DNA of 64,000 bases, taken from the NCBI GenBank assembly GCA_018902545.1, contig JAHIQM010000011.1:1-64000 (forward strand), read 5' to 3'. The stretch is from Pseudomonadota bacterium. GTDB taxonomy: Bacteria; Desulfobacterota; Desulfovibrionia; Desulfovibrionales; Desulfomicrobiaceae. The position numbers were made by a program, and so were the translations under genes. A model generated the notes under the pieces. That model did not search any database, was not told the origin of the DNA, and was given only the letters and a program-made list of their open reading frames with translations. Below are positions 8,413-18,297 of the stretch, one piece after another; the first letter of the stretch is position 1; each line of letters opens with the position of its first letter.

Positions 8413-9981
8413 TCAGGGTTTGCGCGGTTTGGTCCGCCCGTCGTATTTTTTGGGATCGAGGTTGTACTTCTTGATCTTGTAATTGATGATCCGGTAGCTG
8501 GCTCTCAGCTCCCTGGCCACCTGCAGCATGTTGCCGCCGCATTTCTGCAGCGCTTCGACCAGGATTTCCTGCTCGAACTTGCCCACGGCCTCGCCAAAGG
8601 AGAGCTGGTTGTCCGTGGCCGAGCTTTCCGCCGTCTGCAGGGTCGGGGGCAGGTGATAGGTGCGGATGGCTTCCTCATTGCAGATGAGCGCGGCGCGTTC
8701 CATGCAATTGCGCAGTTCACGCACGTTTCCGGGCCACTGATACTGGGTCAAGAGGTCGATGGCGGGCATGGAGATGCGCTTGATGTTTTTCGAGTACTCC
8801 TTGGCGAAGAATTCCAGGAAATATTCGGCCAGGGGCAGGATGTCTTCCCGGCGTTCCCGCAGGGGCGGGATGAAGATGGGGAAGACGTTGATGCGGTAAT
8901 AGAGGTCTTCGCGAAACTGACCGGATTTGATCAGGTTTTCCAGGGGCTGGTGAGTGGCGCAGATGATGCGCACGTCGACCTTGATGATCTTTTCGCTGCC
9001 TAGGCGCTGAATTTCCCCTTCCTGCAGGGCGCGCAGCAGCTTGGACTGGGCCTCGGGGCTCAGTTCCCCGATTTCGTCCAGGAACAGGGTGCCACCATGG
9101 GCCAGCTCGAAGCGACCCTTCTTGGTGCCCACCGCGCCGGTAAAGGCCCCGCGTTCGTGGCCGAAGAGTTCGCTTTCCAGCAGTTCCGACGGCAGGGCGG
9201 CGCAGTTGAGGCGGATGAGGGTCTTGGAGCGCCGGGAACTGGCGTTGTGGATGGCCTCGGCCAGAAGCTCCTTGCCTGTGCCCGACTCGCCGCGCAGCAG
9301 GACCGAGGCCTTGCTTGAGGCGACCTGCATGATCTGGCCCATGACAAAGGCCATGGCCTTGGACGTGGCCACAATCTTGGCCTGGGCCATGGCGGTGTCG
9401 CGATCCAGACTCTCGCCCAGAAAACCCATGGACGCCCACAGCTCCTTCTGGGCCATGTTTTCCTGCAGATATGCGGTCTGTCTGGCGATGACAGCGGCCA
9501 GAACCTCCAGAAAGGAACAGTGGACCTGCAGCACCTCGGTGGGTTGGCAGGGGATGTCCGCGCTCAGAACACCAAGGGCTTCCTGGGCTCCGTCCGGGTT
9601 GATCCTGGTGACTGGCACGCAGATGAAGGACAGTTCGGCGAGCTCTTTTTGGGTCCGGCCCATGGCCTTGTTCAGGAACCGCTCATCGTGCTCCATGGCT
9701 GCGACGATAATGGACTTGCCGCTGTCGAGAACCTGTCCGGTCACTCCCTGGCCCGGCATGTATGTGGCCTTGACGGGCCCCTTGTGTCCGTAGGTGAGGT
9801 CGAAGCGGATGGTGTTCGCTTTGGGGTCGAAGATGGCCAGGGCCATGCGCTTGTACTTCATGGCCTCGGCGGTCATGCCCAGAAGGTTGTCCAGGCTCGA
9901 TTGCAGCGGGCTCAAGGGGTCGAGGTGCTGTAACGTGGTTTGCAGCGTGTTCAGATAATGCAGGAATTCGTCGGTCAGCAT
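8413..9981 (-). CDS. NifA-type sigma54-dependent activator (GAF-AAA+-Fis HTH)
   Basis: The start is taken at [10 protein letters not shown] (9981; 522 residues) rather than the ORF-track start. The GAF sensor covers about 30-185. The central AAA+ domain has Walker A GESGTGKE, the sigma54-contact loop GAFTGA, Walker [11 protein letters not shown] and the arginine-finger region. A Fis-type helix-turn-helix closes the protein ([17 protein letters not shown]). It activates sigma54 promoters by ATP hydrolysis. A good sigma54 promoter exists in the window before the GSIII gene (18629), but nothing links the two directly. It heads the cluster with the two kinase genes 59 bases downstream. Confidence 0.93.
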   Translation of the reverse strand: MLTDEFLHYLNTLQTTLQHLDPLSPLQSSLDNLLGMTAEAMKYKRMALAIFDPKANTIRFDLTYGHKGPVKATYMPGQGVTGQVLDSGKSIIVAAMEHDERFLNKAMGRTQKELAELSFICVPVTRINPDGAQEALGVLSADIPCQPTEVLQVHCSFLEVLAAVIARQTAYLQENMAQKELWASMGFLGESLDRDTAMAQAKIVATSKAMAFVMGQIMQVASSKASVLLRGESGTGKELLAEAIHNASSRRSKTLIRLNCAALPSELLESELFGHERGAFTGAVGTKKGRFELAHGGTLFLDEIGELSPEAQSKLLRALQEGEIQRLGSEKIIKVDVRIICATHQPLENLIKSGQFREDLYYRINVFPIFIPPLRERREDILPLAEYFLEFFAKEYSKNIKRISMPAIDLLTQYQWPGNVRELRNCMERAALICNEEAIRTYHLPPTLQTAESSATDNQLSFGEAVGKFEQEILVEALQKCGGNMLQVARELRASYRIINYKIKKYNLDPKKYDGRTKPRKP

Positions 9982-10096
9982 GGTTTGTTCCCAAATCGTT
10001 TCGAGGCTTGGGCGAACCGTTCGCCCGGGGCTTGCAGTCGGGACTGTGATGCCTGACGTGTCCCTGCGCACAGGGCCGCGTCAGGCCAACGTCTGC

Positions 10097-10744
10097 CTAG
10101 GATTTGGATTTCAGGGAGCCGATCTTGTAATCAAGAAAGGCCTCGTTGCCACTTTCCACAGATTTGAGGGCTTCGTACTCGGAGATGGCCAGCTCGATCT
10201 GCCCGGCCTGCTCCGCAGCGAAAGCCAGGTTGGCGGAAATGGCCGCCGCGAATTCCTCGCCGGCATCCTTCTTGAGAGCACTCAGGATTTCCACAGCCTT
10301 GGCAGGTTCGCCGCCGAGGATGAGCGCCTTGGCCTCGCCCAGGCCCGCGATGATGCGGGTGTCGGCGTTCTGCCCCACGGAGCGCCAGGCCTCCGCAGCT
10401 TCAGCAAATTTGTTTTGATCCATGTGGATCCGGGCGAGTTCGAGTTGGGCCGCAGTGCGCAGGGTCTTGGGACCGGACTGGGCGAAGGCCTGCAATCTTT
10501 CGGCGCGGGCGCTTAAGTCATCCGTGGTCATGATGACGCCAAGTTCACTGACGGCCTTTTCGTGTTGTGATTCCTGGTAGGAGTTCACCCCGGTGTACAC
10601 CGCTACCGCCGCGACAATACCGCCGACTGCGATGCCGATGGGTTTTAAATTGTCGAGAATTTTTTTCAGCACGGGATGGACGTCTGAGTCCATTTGCTGT
10701 TCGAGGGTGCTCAAAATATCATTTGTCGGCTTGCGTTCTTCCAT
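10097..10744 (-). CDS. Single-pass membrane TPR protein (YfgM-like)
   Basis: Translation from MEERKPTNDI at 10744 gives 215 residues and has an ideal AAGGAG seven bases upstream; the longer ORF start lacks support. There is a short cytoplasmic N-terminus, one membrane helix (about 34-52, IGIAVGGIVAAVAVYTGV), then a periplasmic tetratricopeptide/TPR_21-like region of helical repeats. The architecture resembles YfgM, a periplasmic ancillary factor of the Sec translocon. The function is inferred from architecture only. Confidence 0.75.
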   Translation of the reverse strand: MEERKPTNDILSTLEQQMDSDVHPVLKKILDNLKPIGIAVGGIVAAVAVYTGVNSYQESQHEKAVSELGVIMTTDDLSARAERLQAFAQSGPKTLRTAAQLELARIHMDQNKFAEAAEAWRSVGQNADTRIIAGLGEAKALILGGEPAKAVEILSALKKDAGEEFAAAISANLAFAAEQAGQIELAISEYEALKSVESGNEAFLDYKIGSLKSKS

Positions 10745-10894
10745 TGAAGGGCTCCTTTGATTCGAATTGCCATTATTGTAAAAGCCACGTCTGTGTATAG
10801 GCAATCGCGAAAAAGGTCAAAGGGAATGCGGGGAAGGAAAACATGCCGGAATAAAAGGATTTTAAAACCGAAAAAAGGGACTTGGAGGAAGTAT

Positions 10895-10923
10895 TCTTGC
10901 CTGCATCGCGCCATTGGTATAAT
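10895..10923 (+). promoter_or_regulatory. Probable sigma70 promoter of proA
   Basis: A perfect -10 box TATAAT at 10918-10923 has TCTTGC at 10895-10900 with 17-base spacing as a weak -35. It lies about 60 bases before the proA start, in the divergent region shared with the TPR gene. Confidence 0.5.
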
Positions 10924-10981
10924 CTTTGAAAATATAATTTTTCGCCTTTGGATTTCTTTCAACCGCAGACAGGAGCCAACG

Positions 10982-12241
10982 ATGAACCTGGAATCAGATA
11001 TGCGCGATCTGGCCGCCTCGGCGAAGAGCGCTTCAAGGAAACTGGCCACGGCCACGGGACTTGAGCGCAACAAGGCACTTCTGGTGCTGGCCGACCTGCT
11101 TCACGAGTCGCGCCGGGAGATTTTTGAGGCCAATGCCCGCGACCTGGACGCCGCCCGCGCGGGTGGACTGGACGAGGCACGCATCGATCGCCTGCGCATC
11201 ACCGACGACGGCATCGATTCCATGGCCGGGGCTTGCAGGCACGTAGCCGCGCTGTCCGACCCGGTGGGGGAGGTCGAGGGCATGATCAAGCGTCCCAACG
11301 GCCTGCTGGTCGGGCGTATGCGCATCCCTCTGGGCGTCATTGCAATTATTTATGAATCCCGGCCCAACGTGACCATCGACGCGGCCATTCTCTGCCTCAA
11401 GGCCGGCAACAGCGTCATCCTGCGCGGCGGGTCCGAGGCCCATCATTCCAACCAAATCCTGGGCGGCCTGCTGCGCCGGGCCCTGGACGCGGCCGGACTG
11501 CCCGAAGGCTGTGTGCAGGTCGTCCCGACCACGGATCGCGCTGCGGTCAAGCACCTGCTGGCCCTGGACGAATTCATCGACGTGGTCATCCCGCGCGGCG
11601 GTGAGGGGCTCATCCGCGCCGTAGTCAAGGATGCGACCATGCCAGTCCTCAAGCACTACAAGGGGGTCTGCCACATTTACGTCCACAAGGATGCCGACCA
11701 GCAACAGGCCCTGGCCATCATCGAGAATGCCAAGGTGCAGCGTCCCGGCGTCTGCAACGCCCTGGAGTGCCTGCTCGTTCACGAGGGAGCGGCGCGGGAA
11801 TTCCTGCCCCGCCTGGCAGACAGTCTGGCCCCTCTGGGCGTGACTTTCCGTGCCTGCCCCCGTTCCCTGCCGCTCCTGGGCGCTGCGGCCGCGCCCGCCG
11901 AGAGCGATGATTTCGGGCGCGAATTCCTGTCCCTTATTCTGGCGGTGAAGGTCGTATCCACTCAGGCTGAAGCCGAGGAGCATATCGCGCGCTATGGATC
12001 GGGACATTCCGAAGCCATTCTGACCCGTACCCATGAACGCGCCATGCGGTTTTTGCGCACCGTGGACGCCTCCTGCGTGCTCATCAACGCCTCCACCCGG
12101 TTCAACGACGGCGGGGAGCTGGGCCTGGGAGCCGAGATCGGCATCAGCACCTCGAAGATCCACTCCTACGGCCCCATGGGCGTCAAGGAGCTGACCAGCC
12201 TCAAGTTCATCGTCTTCGGCGAAGGGCAGGTGCGTGGCTAG
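10982..12241 (+). CDS. proA: Gamma-glutamyl phosphate reductase
   Basis: 419 residues from MNLESDMRDL, which has AGGAG six bases upstream; the ORF-track start at 10757 adds 75 non-homologous residues. It reduces glutamyl-5-phosphate to glutamate semialdehyde with NADPH in proline synthesis. Aldehyde-dehydrogenase-fold features include the N-terminal nucleotide-binding half and the catalytic cysteine region VQRPGVCNALECLLVH. The C-terminal motif FNDGGELGLGAEIGISTSKIHSYGPMGVKELT is diagnostic for ProA. proB is not in the window. The stop overlaps the nadD start by 8 bases, so translation is probably coupled. Confidence 0.97.
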   Translation: MNLESDMRDLAASAKSASRKLATATGLERNKALLVLADLLHESRREIFEANARDLDAARAGGLDEARIDRLRITDDGIDSMAGACRHVAALSDPVGEVEGMIKRPNGLLVGRMRIPLGVIAIIYESRPNVTIDAAILCLKAGNSVILRGGSEAHHSNQILGGLLRRALDAAGLPEGCVQVVPTTDRAAVKHLLALDEFIDVVIPRGGEGLIRAVVKDATMPVLKHYKGVCHIYVHKDADQQQALAIIENAKVQRPGVCNALECLLVHEGAAREFLPRLADSLAPLGVTFRACPRSLPLLGAAAAPAESDDFGREFLSLILAVKVVSTQAEAEEHIARYGSGHSEAILTRTHERAMRFLRTVDASCVLINASTRFNDGGELGLGAEIGISTSKIHSYGPMGVKELTSLKFIVFGEGQVRG

Positions 12242-12908
12242 CCCGTTTTCGGGGATGGTGGGCATTCTCGGGGGGTCTTTCAACCCTGTGCACAACGGCC
12301 ATCTGCGCATGGCCATCGAGGCCCGGGAGGCGCTTGACCTTGCGCGGGTCGACCTGCTGCCCGCCAAGGTCCCGCCGCACAAGGGCAAGGCTGGCCTGCT
12401 CGATTTCGGGCGGCGCCTGACCCTTCTGCGACTGGCAGTTGAAGGGGTGGCCGGGCTTGACGTGTGCGCCCTGGAGGGCGAGATGCCCGTGCCGTCCTAT
12501 TCCCATGCGACTTTGACGCGCCTGCACGAGTTGTTTCCGTCCACGGATTTCGTTTTTGTCCTCGGCAGCCCGGATTTTTTGACGTTGCCTGATTGGCGAA
12601 AAGGACTTGAGTTGCCGCTCCTGAGCGACATTGCCGTGGTGGACCGCCTTGGCCTTGCGCAGGACGCGGTGGACCGTTTTCTGGACATGCACTGGGACTG
12701 GCGAGAGGAAGGACCGGGAGTGCGGCGCATTGCCGGGGGCCACAGGGTCGTGCTGGCGACCATGGCCCGCCTGGATGTCAGCGCGAGTCTGGTGCGCGAA
12801 AAATTCTGCGCGGGGCTTGAAATCAGCGGCCTTGTGCCCGACGCGGTCCGGGAGCGGATGCGGGCCGAGCCCCATGTGTTTAGGGACTGCTGGAACCTGT
12901 CATCTTAA
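12234..12908 (+). CDS. nadD: Nicotinate-nucleotide adenylyltransferase
   Basis: 224 residues with a GTG start overlapping the end of proA. The nucleotidylyltransferase motif GGSFNPVHNGHLRMA near the N-terminus and the C-terminal ISATxVR-equivalent LDVSASLVREK mark the family. It joins ATP and nicotinate mononucleotide to make deamido-NAD in NAD synthesis. AAGGGCAGG precedes the GTG. The proA-nadD pairing is common in bacteria. Confidence 0.95.
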   Translation: MASPFSGMVGILGGSFNPVHNGHLRMAIEAREALDLARVDLLPAKVPPHKGKAGLLDFGRRLTLLRLAVEGVAGLDVCALEGEMPVPSYSHATLTRLHELFPSTDFVFVLGSPDFLTLPDWRKGLELPLLSDIAVVDRLGLAQDAVDRFLDMHWDWREEGPGVRRIAGGHRVVLATMARLDVSASLVREKFCAGLEISGLVPDAVRERMRAEPHVFRDCWNLSS

Positions 12909-12919
12909 AAGGAGGAAAC

Positions 12920-13222
12920 ATGGTTGGACATATCGTGATGTGGAAACTCAAGGAAAGCGCCGAAGGCCGCAGCGCGGCGGAAAATGCGAAGATCATGAAA
13001 GACATGCTCGGGGCGTTGCCGGGGCTCATTCCCGAGCTGCGCACCCTGGTGGTCAGCACGGACATTTTTGCCTCCGCGCCGGAGACCGAGGTGGTTCTGT
13101 ATACGGTCTTCGATTCTCCCGAAGACCTGCAGGTCTACCAGGTCCATCCGGAGCATAAGAAGTGCGTAACCTTTGTTTCCGCCGTGGCCGCCGAGAGACG
13201 CGTGGTGGACTACATTTTCTGA
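12920..13222 (+). CDS. Dabb (stress-responsive A/B barrel) domain protein
   Basis: 100 residues starting MVGHIVMWKLKESAEG, with AAAGGAGG directly upstream. The N-terminal xxHIVxxKLK strand and the later SPEDLQVYQVHPEHKKCVTFV segment are typical of dimeric alpha-beta Dabb barrels. The biological role is not known for most members. It follows nadD by 11 bases and ends before a strong bidirectional terminator, so it is probably the last gene of the proA-nadD transcript. Confidence 0.85.
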   Translation: MVGHIVMWKLKESAEGRSAAENAKIMKDMLGALPGLIPELRTLVVSTDIFASAPETEVVLYTVFDSPEDLQVYQVHPEHKKCVTFVSAVAAERRVVDYIF

Positions 13223-13237
13223 GGCCGTTCAAGGCTC

Positions 13238-13284
13238 CGCCCAACGAAAAACCCCCGCTCAGAGCGGGGGTTTTTCGTTGGGCG
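13238..13284. terminator. Bidirectional intrinsic terminator
   Basis: Perfect 23-bp arms (CGCCCAACGAAAAACCCCCGCTC and its complement) are separated by a single base. The A5/T5 runs inside the stem give U-tracts in both directions. It sits between the convergent Dabb and 3D-domain genes and serves both. Confidence 0.92.
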
Positions 13285-13285
13285 C

Positions 13286-13768
13286 CTAGCTGGCGAGCAG
13301 GGCTACCGTGATTTGCTTCTTGCCGAACTGCCTGGCCTGGTCCGTGTCCGGGAAGAAGATGTCCATGCGCTGGGTGTAGCGCTTGCTCATCAGGTCGGCG
13401 ATCTCAAAGATCCCGTGACCCTTGACGTAGACCTTTTTGCCGAAGACCCATCCTTCATCGAACAGGTCGCGGCTGACGGCGACTATGCCGGGCCGGACCT
13501 TGCCCATGCTGGCCGTGGTAAACGGGTCTGGGCCGCATTCCTCGATGGTCGGGCTGTAGGCCGTGACGGTCACTTCCTTGACCCACATATTCCTGAGCTC
13601 CGCCACCTGGCGGGCCAGTTCCAGTCGTTCCTCGTCGAGCGCCGTTAGTTTGGCGCCGTAGTATCCGCTTGCCTCCATCCTGGTTCCGTTGTGGGCGGCG
13701 AAGCCCACAAGGACGGAGAGCATGGCGAAAAAAAGCGAGGTGACGACAAATGCACCATGACTATTCAT
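13286..13768 (-). CDS. Membrane-anchored 3D-domain protein, probable cell-wall enzyme
   Basis: 160 residues. An uncleaved signal anchor (about 8-25) and a short coiled segment precede a 3D domain: VTVTAYSPTIEECGPDP, GIVAVSRDLFDEGWVFG, GIFEIADLMSKRYTQRMDIFF. These are the conserved Asp-containing blocks shared with MltA and YabE/YocH proteins. It probably acts on peptidoglycan in the periplasm. AGGT precedes the start. No partner is evident beyond the neighbouring msrB. Confidence 0.82.
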   Translation of the reverse strand: MNSHGAFVVTSLFFAMLSVLVGFAAHNGTRMEASGYYGAKLTALDEERLELARQVAELRNMWVKEVTVTAYSPTIEECGPDPFTTASMGKVRPGIVAVSRDLFDEGWVFGKKVYVKGHGIFEIADLMSKRYTQRMDIFFPDTDQARQFGKKQITVALLAS

Positions 13769-13989
13769 GTGCGTACCTCATGCTGTTTGGGGTGATGCTG
13801 CCGGCGACGGGAGAGGGGAGGGTGAGCCGAAGAGAATGGAACGGGATAATGCCGGCCGCATGGATAAAAGAGTTCATAACAGTTGAGGTCTCTACCTGAT
13901 GAGGGCCAAGGATGCAACCCCTGATCGCCTTGTCTGTCCGGCAGAGGTGTCCCGGAATAAATATTATTTTATTCCGGGGCATTGCATTG

Positions 13990-14466
13990 TCATTCGGGCG
14001 CCTGGGTCGTAAACCGCAGAGCCAGAGAATTGATGCAGTAACGCAATCCAGTGGGGGCTGGTCCATCGGGAAATACATGTCCCAGGTGGCCGTCACACAC
14101 GGCGCAGAGCACCTCCGTGCGGACCATGAACCACGATCTGTCCTCATGCGTTGCGATATGCGTTTCACCCACCGGCTGGAAGAAGCTGGGCCAGCCCGTC
14201 CCGGAATCGAATTTCGCGTCGGAGCTGAAAAGCGGGTTGTCGCAGCCGGCGCAGACATAGGTTCCGTTGTGGTGATGGTCGTTGTATTCTCCGCTGAAAG
14301 CGGGCTCGGTGCCTTTTTGGCGCAGCACCTTATATTGTTCGGGGCTCAGGATTTCGCGCCACTGGGCATCGGTCTTGATTATTTTTTCCATGGATTGTCC
14401 TCCCATCGGCCACATCAGGATCAGGGCCAGGATCAGAAGCGAACGGATTGTTGTGCGATAGTGCAT
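13990..14466 (-). CDS. msrB: Exported peptide-methionine (R)-S-oxide reductase
   Basis: 158 residues with an N-terminal signal sequence (about 1-24), so it acts outside the cytoplasm. The zinc-binding pairs CAGC and CAVC, the substrate motif [10 protein letters not shown] and the catalytic RYCINSLAL are all intact. It reduces methionine-R-sulfoxide in oxidised envelope proteins. The electron donor is not in the neighbourhood. GGAGAGAA precedes the start. The 221-base gap to the 3D gene shows nothing recognisable. Confidence 0.95.
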   Translation of the reverse strand: MHYRTTIRSLLILALILMWPMGGQSMEKIIKTDAQWREILSPEQYKVLRQKGTEPAFSGEYNDHHHNGTYVCAGCDNPLFSSDAKFDSGTGWPSFFQPVGETHIATHEDRSWFMVRTEVLCAVCDGHLGHVFPDGPAPTGLRYCINSLALRFTTQAPE

Positions 14467-14592
14467 GCTTTCTCTCCTTTTCCAGGCAGGTAAGGCCTGT
14501 GCGGAAGCTGTAAAGGAGCTGGTTTCACTCGACGATCTTTTATGCTAGCTTTCATCAACCCAACGACACAGATATAAGAGTTTTGAGGAGGC

Positions 14593-17046
14593 ATGATGAC
14601 GAATCCGGACAGCTCTCAGCACGTGAATTCCCTGAAAGACGACATACAGCGGCATGTGGCCCTGACCCTGGGCAGCGACCCCTTTCCTCCGCGCAAGGAG
14701 CGCTATTATCTCGGCCTGTGCTACAGCGTGCGTGACCGCCTGCTCGAAAAATGGCTGGAAACCCAGCGCTCATATTACGACTCCATCACCAAGCGTGTCT
14801 ATTACATGTCCTTGGAATTTCTGCCCGGACGTTTCCTGATGAATTACATCCAGGCGCTGGGACTGGAGGAGGAATGCCGCGAGGCGGTGCGCGATTTCGG
14901 TCTGGACCTGGACGAACTGCTGGAAGAGGAATGGAATCCGGGTCTGGGCAATGGCGGCCTGGGCCGGTTGGCCTCTTGCTACATGGATTCCATGGCAACC
15001 TGCAAAATTCCCGGTTACGGTTACGGAATCCTCTACGATTACGGCATCTTCTACCAAACCATTGTCAACGGCTACCAGCATGAGGGCTGCGACAACTGGC
15101 TGCGGCAGGAATCGCCGTGGGTACTCAGACGTGGGCACTTCATGTTCCGAATCAATTTCTACGGACGCAGCGAAGCCTACGAGGACAGCGCCGGCCACGA
15201 ACGGTTCCGCTGGGTGGATACGGAGTCGGTCATGGCCATGGCCTGTGACATCATGGTGCCCGGCTACAAAAATGCCCATGTGGTCAATATGCGCCTGTGG
15301 AAGGCCATCTCCACCCGCGATTTCGAACTGGAGCATTTCAATCGTGGAGATTACATCGGCGCGGTTCAATCCAAAGTCGAGAGCGAGAACATCTCCAAGG
15401 TCCTCTATCCCAACGACCAGAGCCCGCGCGGCAAGGAGCTGCGGCTTCGGCAGCAGTATTTCTTTGTGGCCGCGACTTTTCAGGACATCCTGCGCCGGTT
15501 CCGCAAGAACAACTACTCCTCGTTTGACTGCTTTCCGGACCAGGTTTCGGTGCAACTCAACGATACTCACCCGGCCATCAGCATCGCCGAACTGATGCGC
15601 ATCCTGGTCGACGAGGAGGCCCTGACCTGGGAGTCCGCGTGGTCCATCTGCCAGAAGACCTTTTCCTACACCAATCACACCGTACTGCCCGAAGCCCTGG
15701 AAACCTGGTCCGTGGAGCTCATCGGACGCATGTTGCCCCGGCATCTGCAGATCATTTTCGAGATCAACCGCCGCTTCCTCGACGATGTGGGCAAGCGCTT
15801 TCCCGGCCGCGTGGATCTGCAGCGCACCCTTTCGCTCATCGCCGAAGGCGGCGAGAAACAGGTGCGCATGGCCCACCTGGCCATTGTCGGCAGCCATACC
15901 GTCAACGGCGTGGCGGAACTGCATTCGCAGATTCTGCAGACCCGGTTGTTCAAGGATTTCCACCATCTCTATCCGGGCAAGTTCACCAACGTCACCAACG
16001 GAATCACCCCCAGGCGTTGGCTGATGCAGGCCAACCCGTCCCTGTCGGAGCTCATCACCTCGGTTATCGGCGACGAGTGGACGCACGACCTCTCAAGGCT
16101 CACGGACCTGACCGCCTACGCCGACGATACGGAATTCCAGCAGCGCTGGCAGGAGGTGCGCAGGCGCAACAAAAAGCTCCTGGCCCGCTACGTGCTTCGT
16201 AAACTTGGGGTCGGCATCAACCCGTCAACGCTTTTCGACATGCACATCAAGCGCATCCACGAGTACAAGCGGCAGGTGCTCAATGTCCTGCACGTCATCA
16301 CCCTCTACAACCGCATCCGTTCGGAGAGTCGCGAGCACCATGTTCCGCGTACGGTATTCTTCGCCGGCAAGGCCGCTCCGGGCTACGTTCTGGCCAAGCT
16401 GATCATAAAACTCATCAATTCGGTGGGGCAGGCCGTCAACGCAGATTCGGCCGTGGGCAATCTTCTGCGGGTCGCCTTTTTGCCCAACTACTGCGTTTCG
16501 CAGGCGGAAACCCTCATCCCGGCGGCGGACCTGTCCGAGCAGATCTCCACGGCAGGCATGGAAGCTTCCGGCACGGGCAACATGAAGTTCGCCCTCAACG
16601 GGGCGCTGACCATTGGCACCCTGGACGGTGCGAACATTGAAATCAGGGAAGTGGTGGGAGAGGACAATTTCTTCCTCTTCGGCCACACGGAGGAGGAAGT
16701 GCAGAAGTTGCACGCCAATGGGTACGACCCCGTGCGCATCTACGAGAACAACATCGAGCTCAAGAAGGCCCTGGACATGATCGCCACCGGGCATTTCTCG
16801 CCGGAGGCCCCGGACCTGTTCAGGCCCATCGTGGATTCGCTCCTGGCCCACGGCGACTATTATCTGGTCCTGTCCGACTACGAGCACTACATGGAGGCTC
16901 AGGCACGCGTCTGCACCGCCTACGAGGACATCCGTCGGTGGACGCGCATGTCCATCCTGAACACCGCCAACATGGGGAAATTCTCCAGCGACCGCTCCAT
17001 CATGGAGTACGCCAAAAACATCTGGAAAGTTTCCCCCCTGACCTGA
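14593..17046 (+). CDS. glgP: Glycogen/alpha-glucan phosphorylase
   Basis: 817 residues, full length for the family. The PLP-lysine motif EASGTGNMKFALNGALTIGT is present, as are NGGLGRLASCYMDS near the N-terminus and KRIHEYKRQ. It releases glucose-1-phosphate from glycogen, the substrate of the UGPase at 3970. GAGGAG lies just before two consecutive ATGs (14593 and 14596). Spacing favours the second, so the protein may be one residue shorter. No other glg gene is in the window. Confidence 0.97.
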   Translation: MMTNPDSSQHVNSLKDDIQRHVALTLGSDPFPPRKERYYLGLCYSVRDRLLEKWLETQRSYYDSITKRVYYMSLEFLPGRFLMNYIQALGLEEECREAVRDFGLDLDELLEEEWNPGLGNGGLGRLASCYMDSMATCKIPGYGYGILYDYGIFYQTIVNGYQHEGCDNWLRQESPWVLRRGHFMFRINFYGRSEAYEDSAGHERFRWVDTESVMAMACDIMVPGYKNAHVVNMRLWKAISTRDFELEHFNRGDYIGAVQSKVESENISKVLYPNDQSPRGKELRLRQQYFFVAATFQDILRRFRKNNYSSFDCFPDQVSVQLNDTHPAISIAELMRILVDEEALTWESAWSICQKTFSYTNHTVLPEALETWSVELIGRMLPRHLQIIFEINRRFLDDVGKRFPGRVDLQRTLSLIAEGGEKQVRMAHLAIVGSHTVNGVAELHSQILQTRLFKDFHHLYPGKFTNVTNGITPRRWLMQANPSLSELITSVIGDEWTHDLSRLTDLTAYADDTEFQQRWQEVRRRNKKLLARYVLRKLGVGINPSTLFDMHIKRIHEYKRQVLNVLHVITLYNRIRSESREHHVPRTVFFAGKAAPGYVLAKLIIKLINSVGQAVNADSAVGNLLRVAFLPNYCVSQAETLIPAADLSEQISTAGMEASGTGNMKFALNGALTIGTLDGANIEIREVVGEDNFFLFGHTEEEVQKLHANGYDPVRIYENNIELKKALDMIATGHFSPEAPDLFRPIVDSLLAHGDYYLVLSDYEHYMEAQARVCTAYEDIRRWTRMSILNTANMGKFSSDRSIMEYAKNIWKVSPLT

Positions 17047-17055
17047 TTGCGCAGC

Positions 17056-18297
17056 TCAGGCGCCTTGGCCCACGTCCAGTATGGACGCGGCCCAGGCGCC
17101 TGCCTCGCAGTGCATCCGGCGCATGGTCCCCTGCTCCAGATTCAGCTCCTGCAGTACCTTGTCCAGGCTTTCTTCGTCGTGGTCCTCAAAGGCGAGCATG
17201 AGCGCGATGAGCGGCATGTATTCCGTGGTGTTTTCGCCTCGCAGAGCCTTCTTCTGCGCGTCGTTCAGCGGCAGAAAGGCCAGAGCATCAGTCATGGGGA
17301 TACCCAGGATGGCGTCGAGGAGCGAAAACATGCCCAGCAGAAACATCTCGTCAGGCTTGAAATCCCAGTAGTCGTGCCTGGCCACGGTCTGTTCCAGGAA
17401 TTTACCCCTCCACAGCGACAGGTGAAGCAGTTCCGTCTGCACCTCGCCCTGGGCTATGTCCGCCAGCAGCACGGCGCGCAGCCAGTTGCGCACGTTGATC
17501 CAGCCGAGGAGGGTGATGGCCTGGCGGATGGAGTCGATCTTGCGCATGAACCCGAAGGTCGGGGAGTTCAGATAGGTCAGCAGGCGGTAGGAAAGGCTGA
17601 CGTCGGCCTGGATGGTCCGGGCCAGGAGGTCGAGATCGGGCGACTCGTCTTCGATGACGCGCAGGATCTGCAGGCGCGAATTCTGGTGCGAGGACAGCTT
17701 CTTGCCGGGAATGATCTCCGGGGTTTTGAAGAAACGCCCCTGAAACAGGGTGACGCCGAGGCGTTGCAAGCTCTCCAGTTCCTCTCTGGAGGTCACGTTG
17801 CGCGCGATGACGGTCTTGCCGCCGGGGATTGCGCCAAGCTCTGCGCCAAGTTCCGGGGAGGACAGGCAGAGCACGGCGGCCATGTCCATGACCTCAGACG
17901 CGGGCGTGAGGCGTGAGTTCCATTCCAGGGCGATGGTGTGCCCGTCGGCCGCCATCTGTTCCAAGGCCGGTAGCAGGCCGGGGTCGTTCTGCTGTTCAGC
18001 GCTGATGAGGATGGCCGAGGACTGGGAGGGGAAGGCGTAGGGAACCTGCTTGTACAGCTGCTCCCGAGTATAGGAGAGCAGAATTTTCTTGTTGCGGGCC
18101 AGGATGGTGTTCAGGCCGATGTAGTCGCCGGAAATGACCGCCGCCCCTACGTTCGTCTGTGGCACGTCTGGGTGCGGACCAGAGGTCAGGCTCGCGGTGG
18201 TCTGGATTTCGTAGCCCCACACTGTCTTGGCCGCAGTGAAAATCGGGTTTCGGGTCAGCAGATGCAGGTTGGTTGGACTCGATTCAACTGCAGGCAT
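17056..18297 (-). CDS. EAL-like/HDOD signalling protein (YuxH type)
   Basis: 413 residues. The N-terminal half begins RNPIFTAAKTVWGYEIQ, the position of the EAL signature in YuxH proteins. The EAL motif and metal ligands are missing, so c-di-GMP hydrolysis is not expected. The second half (about 205-400) is an HDOD domain (DLDLLARTIQADVSLSYRLLTYLNS...AITLLGWINVRNWL). Such proteins are regulatory scaffolds linked to c-di-GMP networks and motility. It is convergent with glgP, with 9 bases between stops. Confidence 0.85.
   Translation of the reverse strand: MPAVESSPTNLHLLTRNPIFTAAKTVWGYEIQTTASLTSGPHPDVPQTNVGAAVISGDYIGLNTILARNKKILLSYTREQLYKQVPYAFPSQSSAILISAEQQNDPGLLPALEQMAADGHTIALEWNSRLTPASEVMDMAAVLCLSSPELGAELGAIPGGKTVIARNVTSREELESLQRLGVTLFQGRFFKTPEIIPGKKLSSHQNSRLQILRVIEDESPDLDLLARTIQADVSLSYRLLTYLNSPTFGFMRKIDSIRQAITLLGWINVRNWLRAVLLADIAQGEVQTELLHLSLWRGKFLEQTVARHDYWDFKPDEMFLLGMFSLLDAILGIPMTDALAFLPLNDAQKKALRGENTTEYMPLIALMLAFEDHDEESLDKVLQELNLEQGTMRRMHCEAGAWAASILDVGQGA

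Noticed and set aside
14770-16086. 438-residue minus ORF
   Set aside because: Antisense shadow of glgP without any start signal or family motif.
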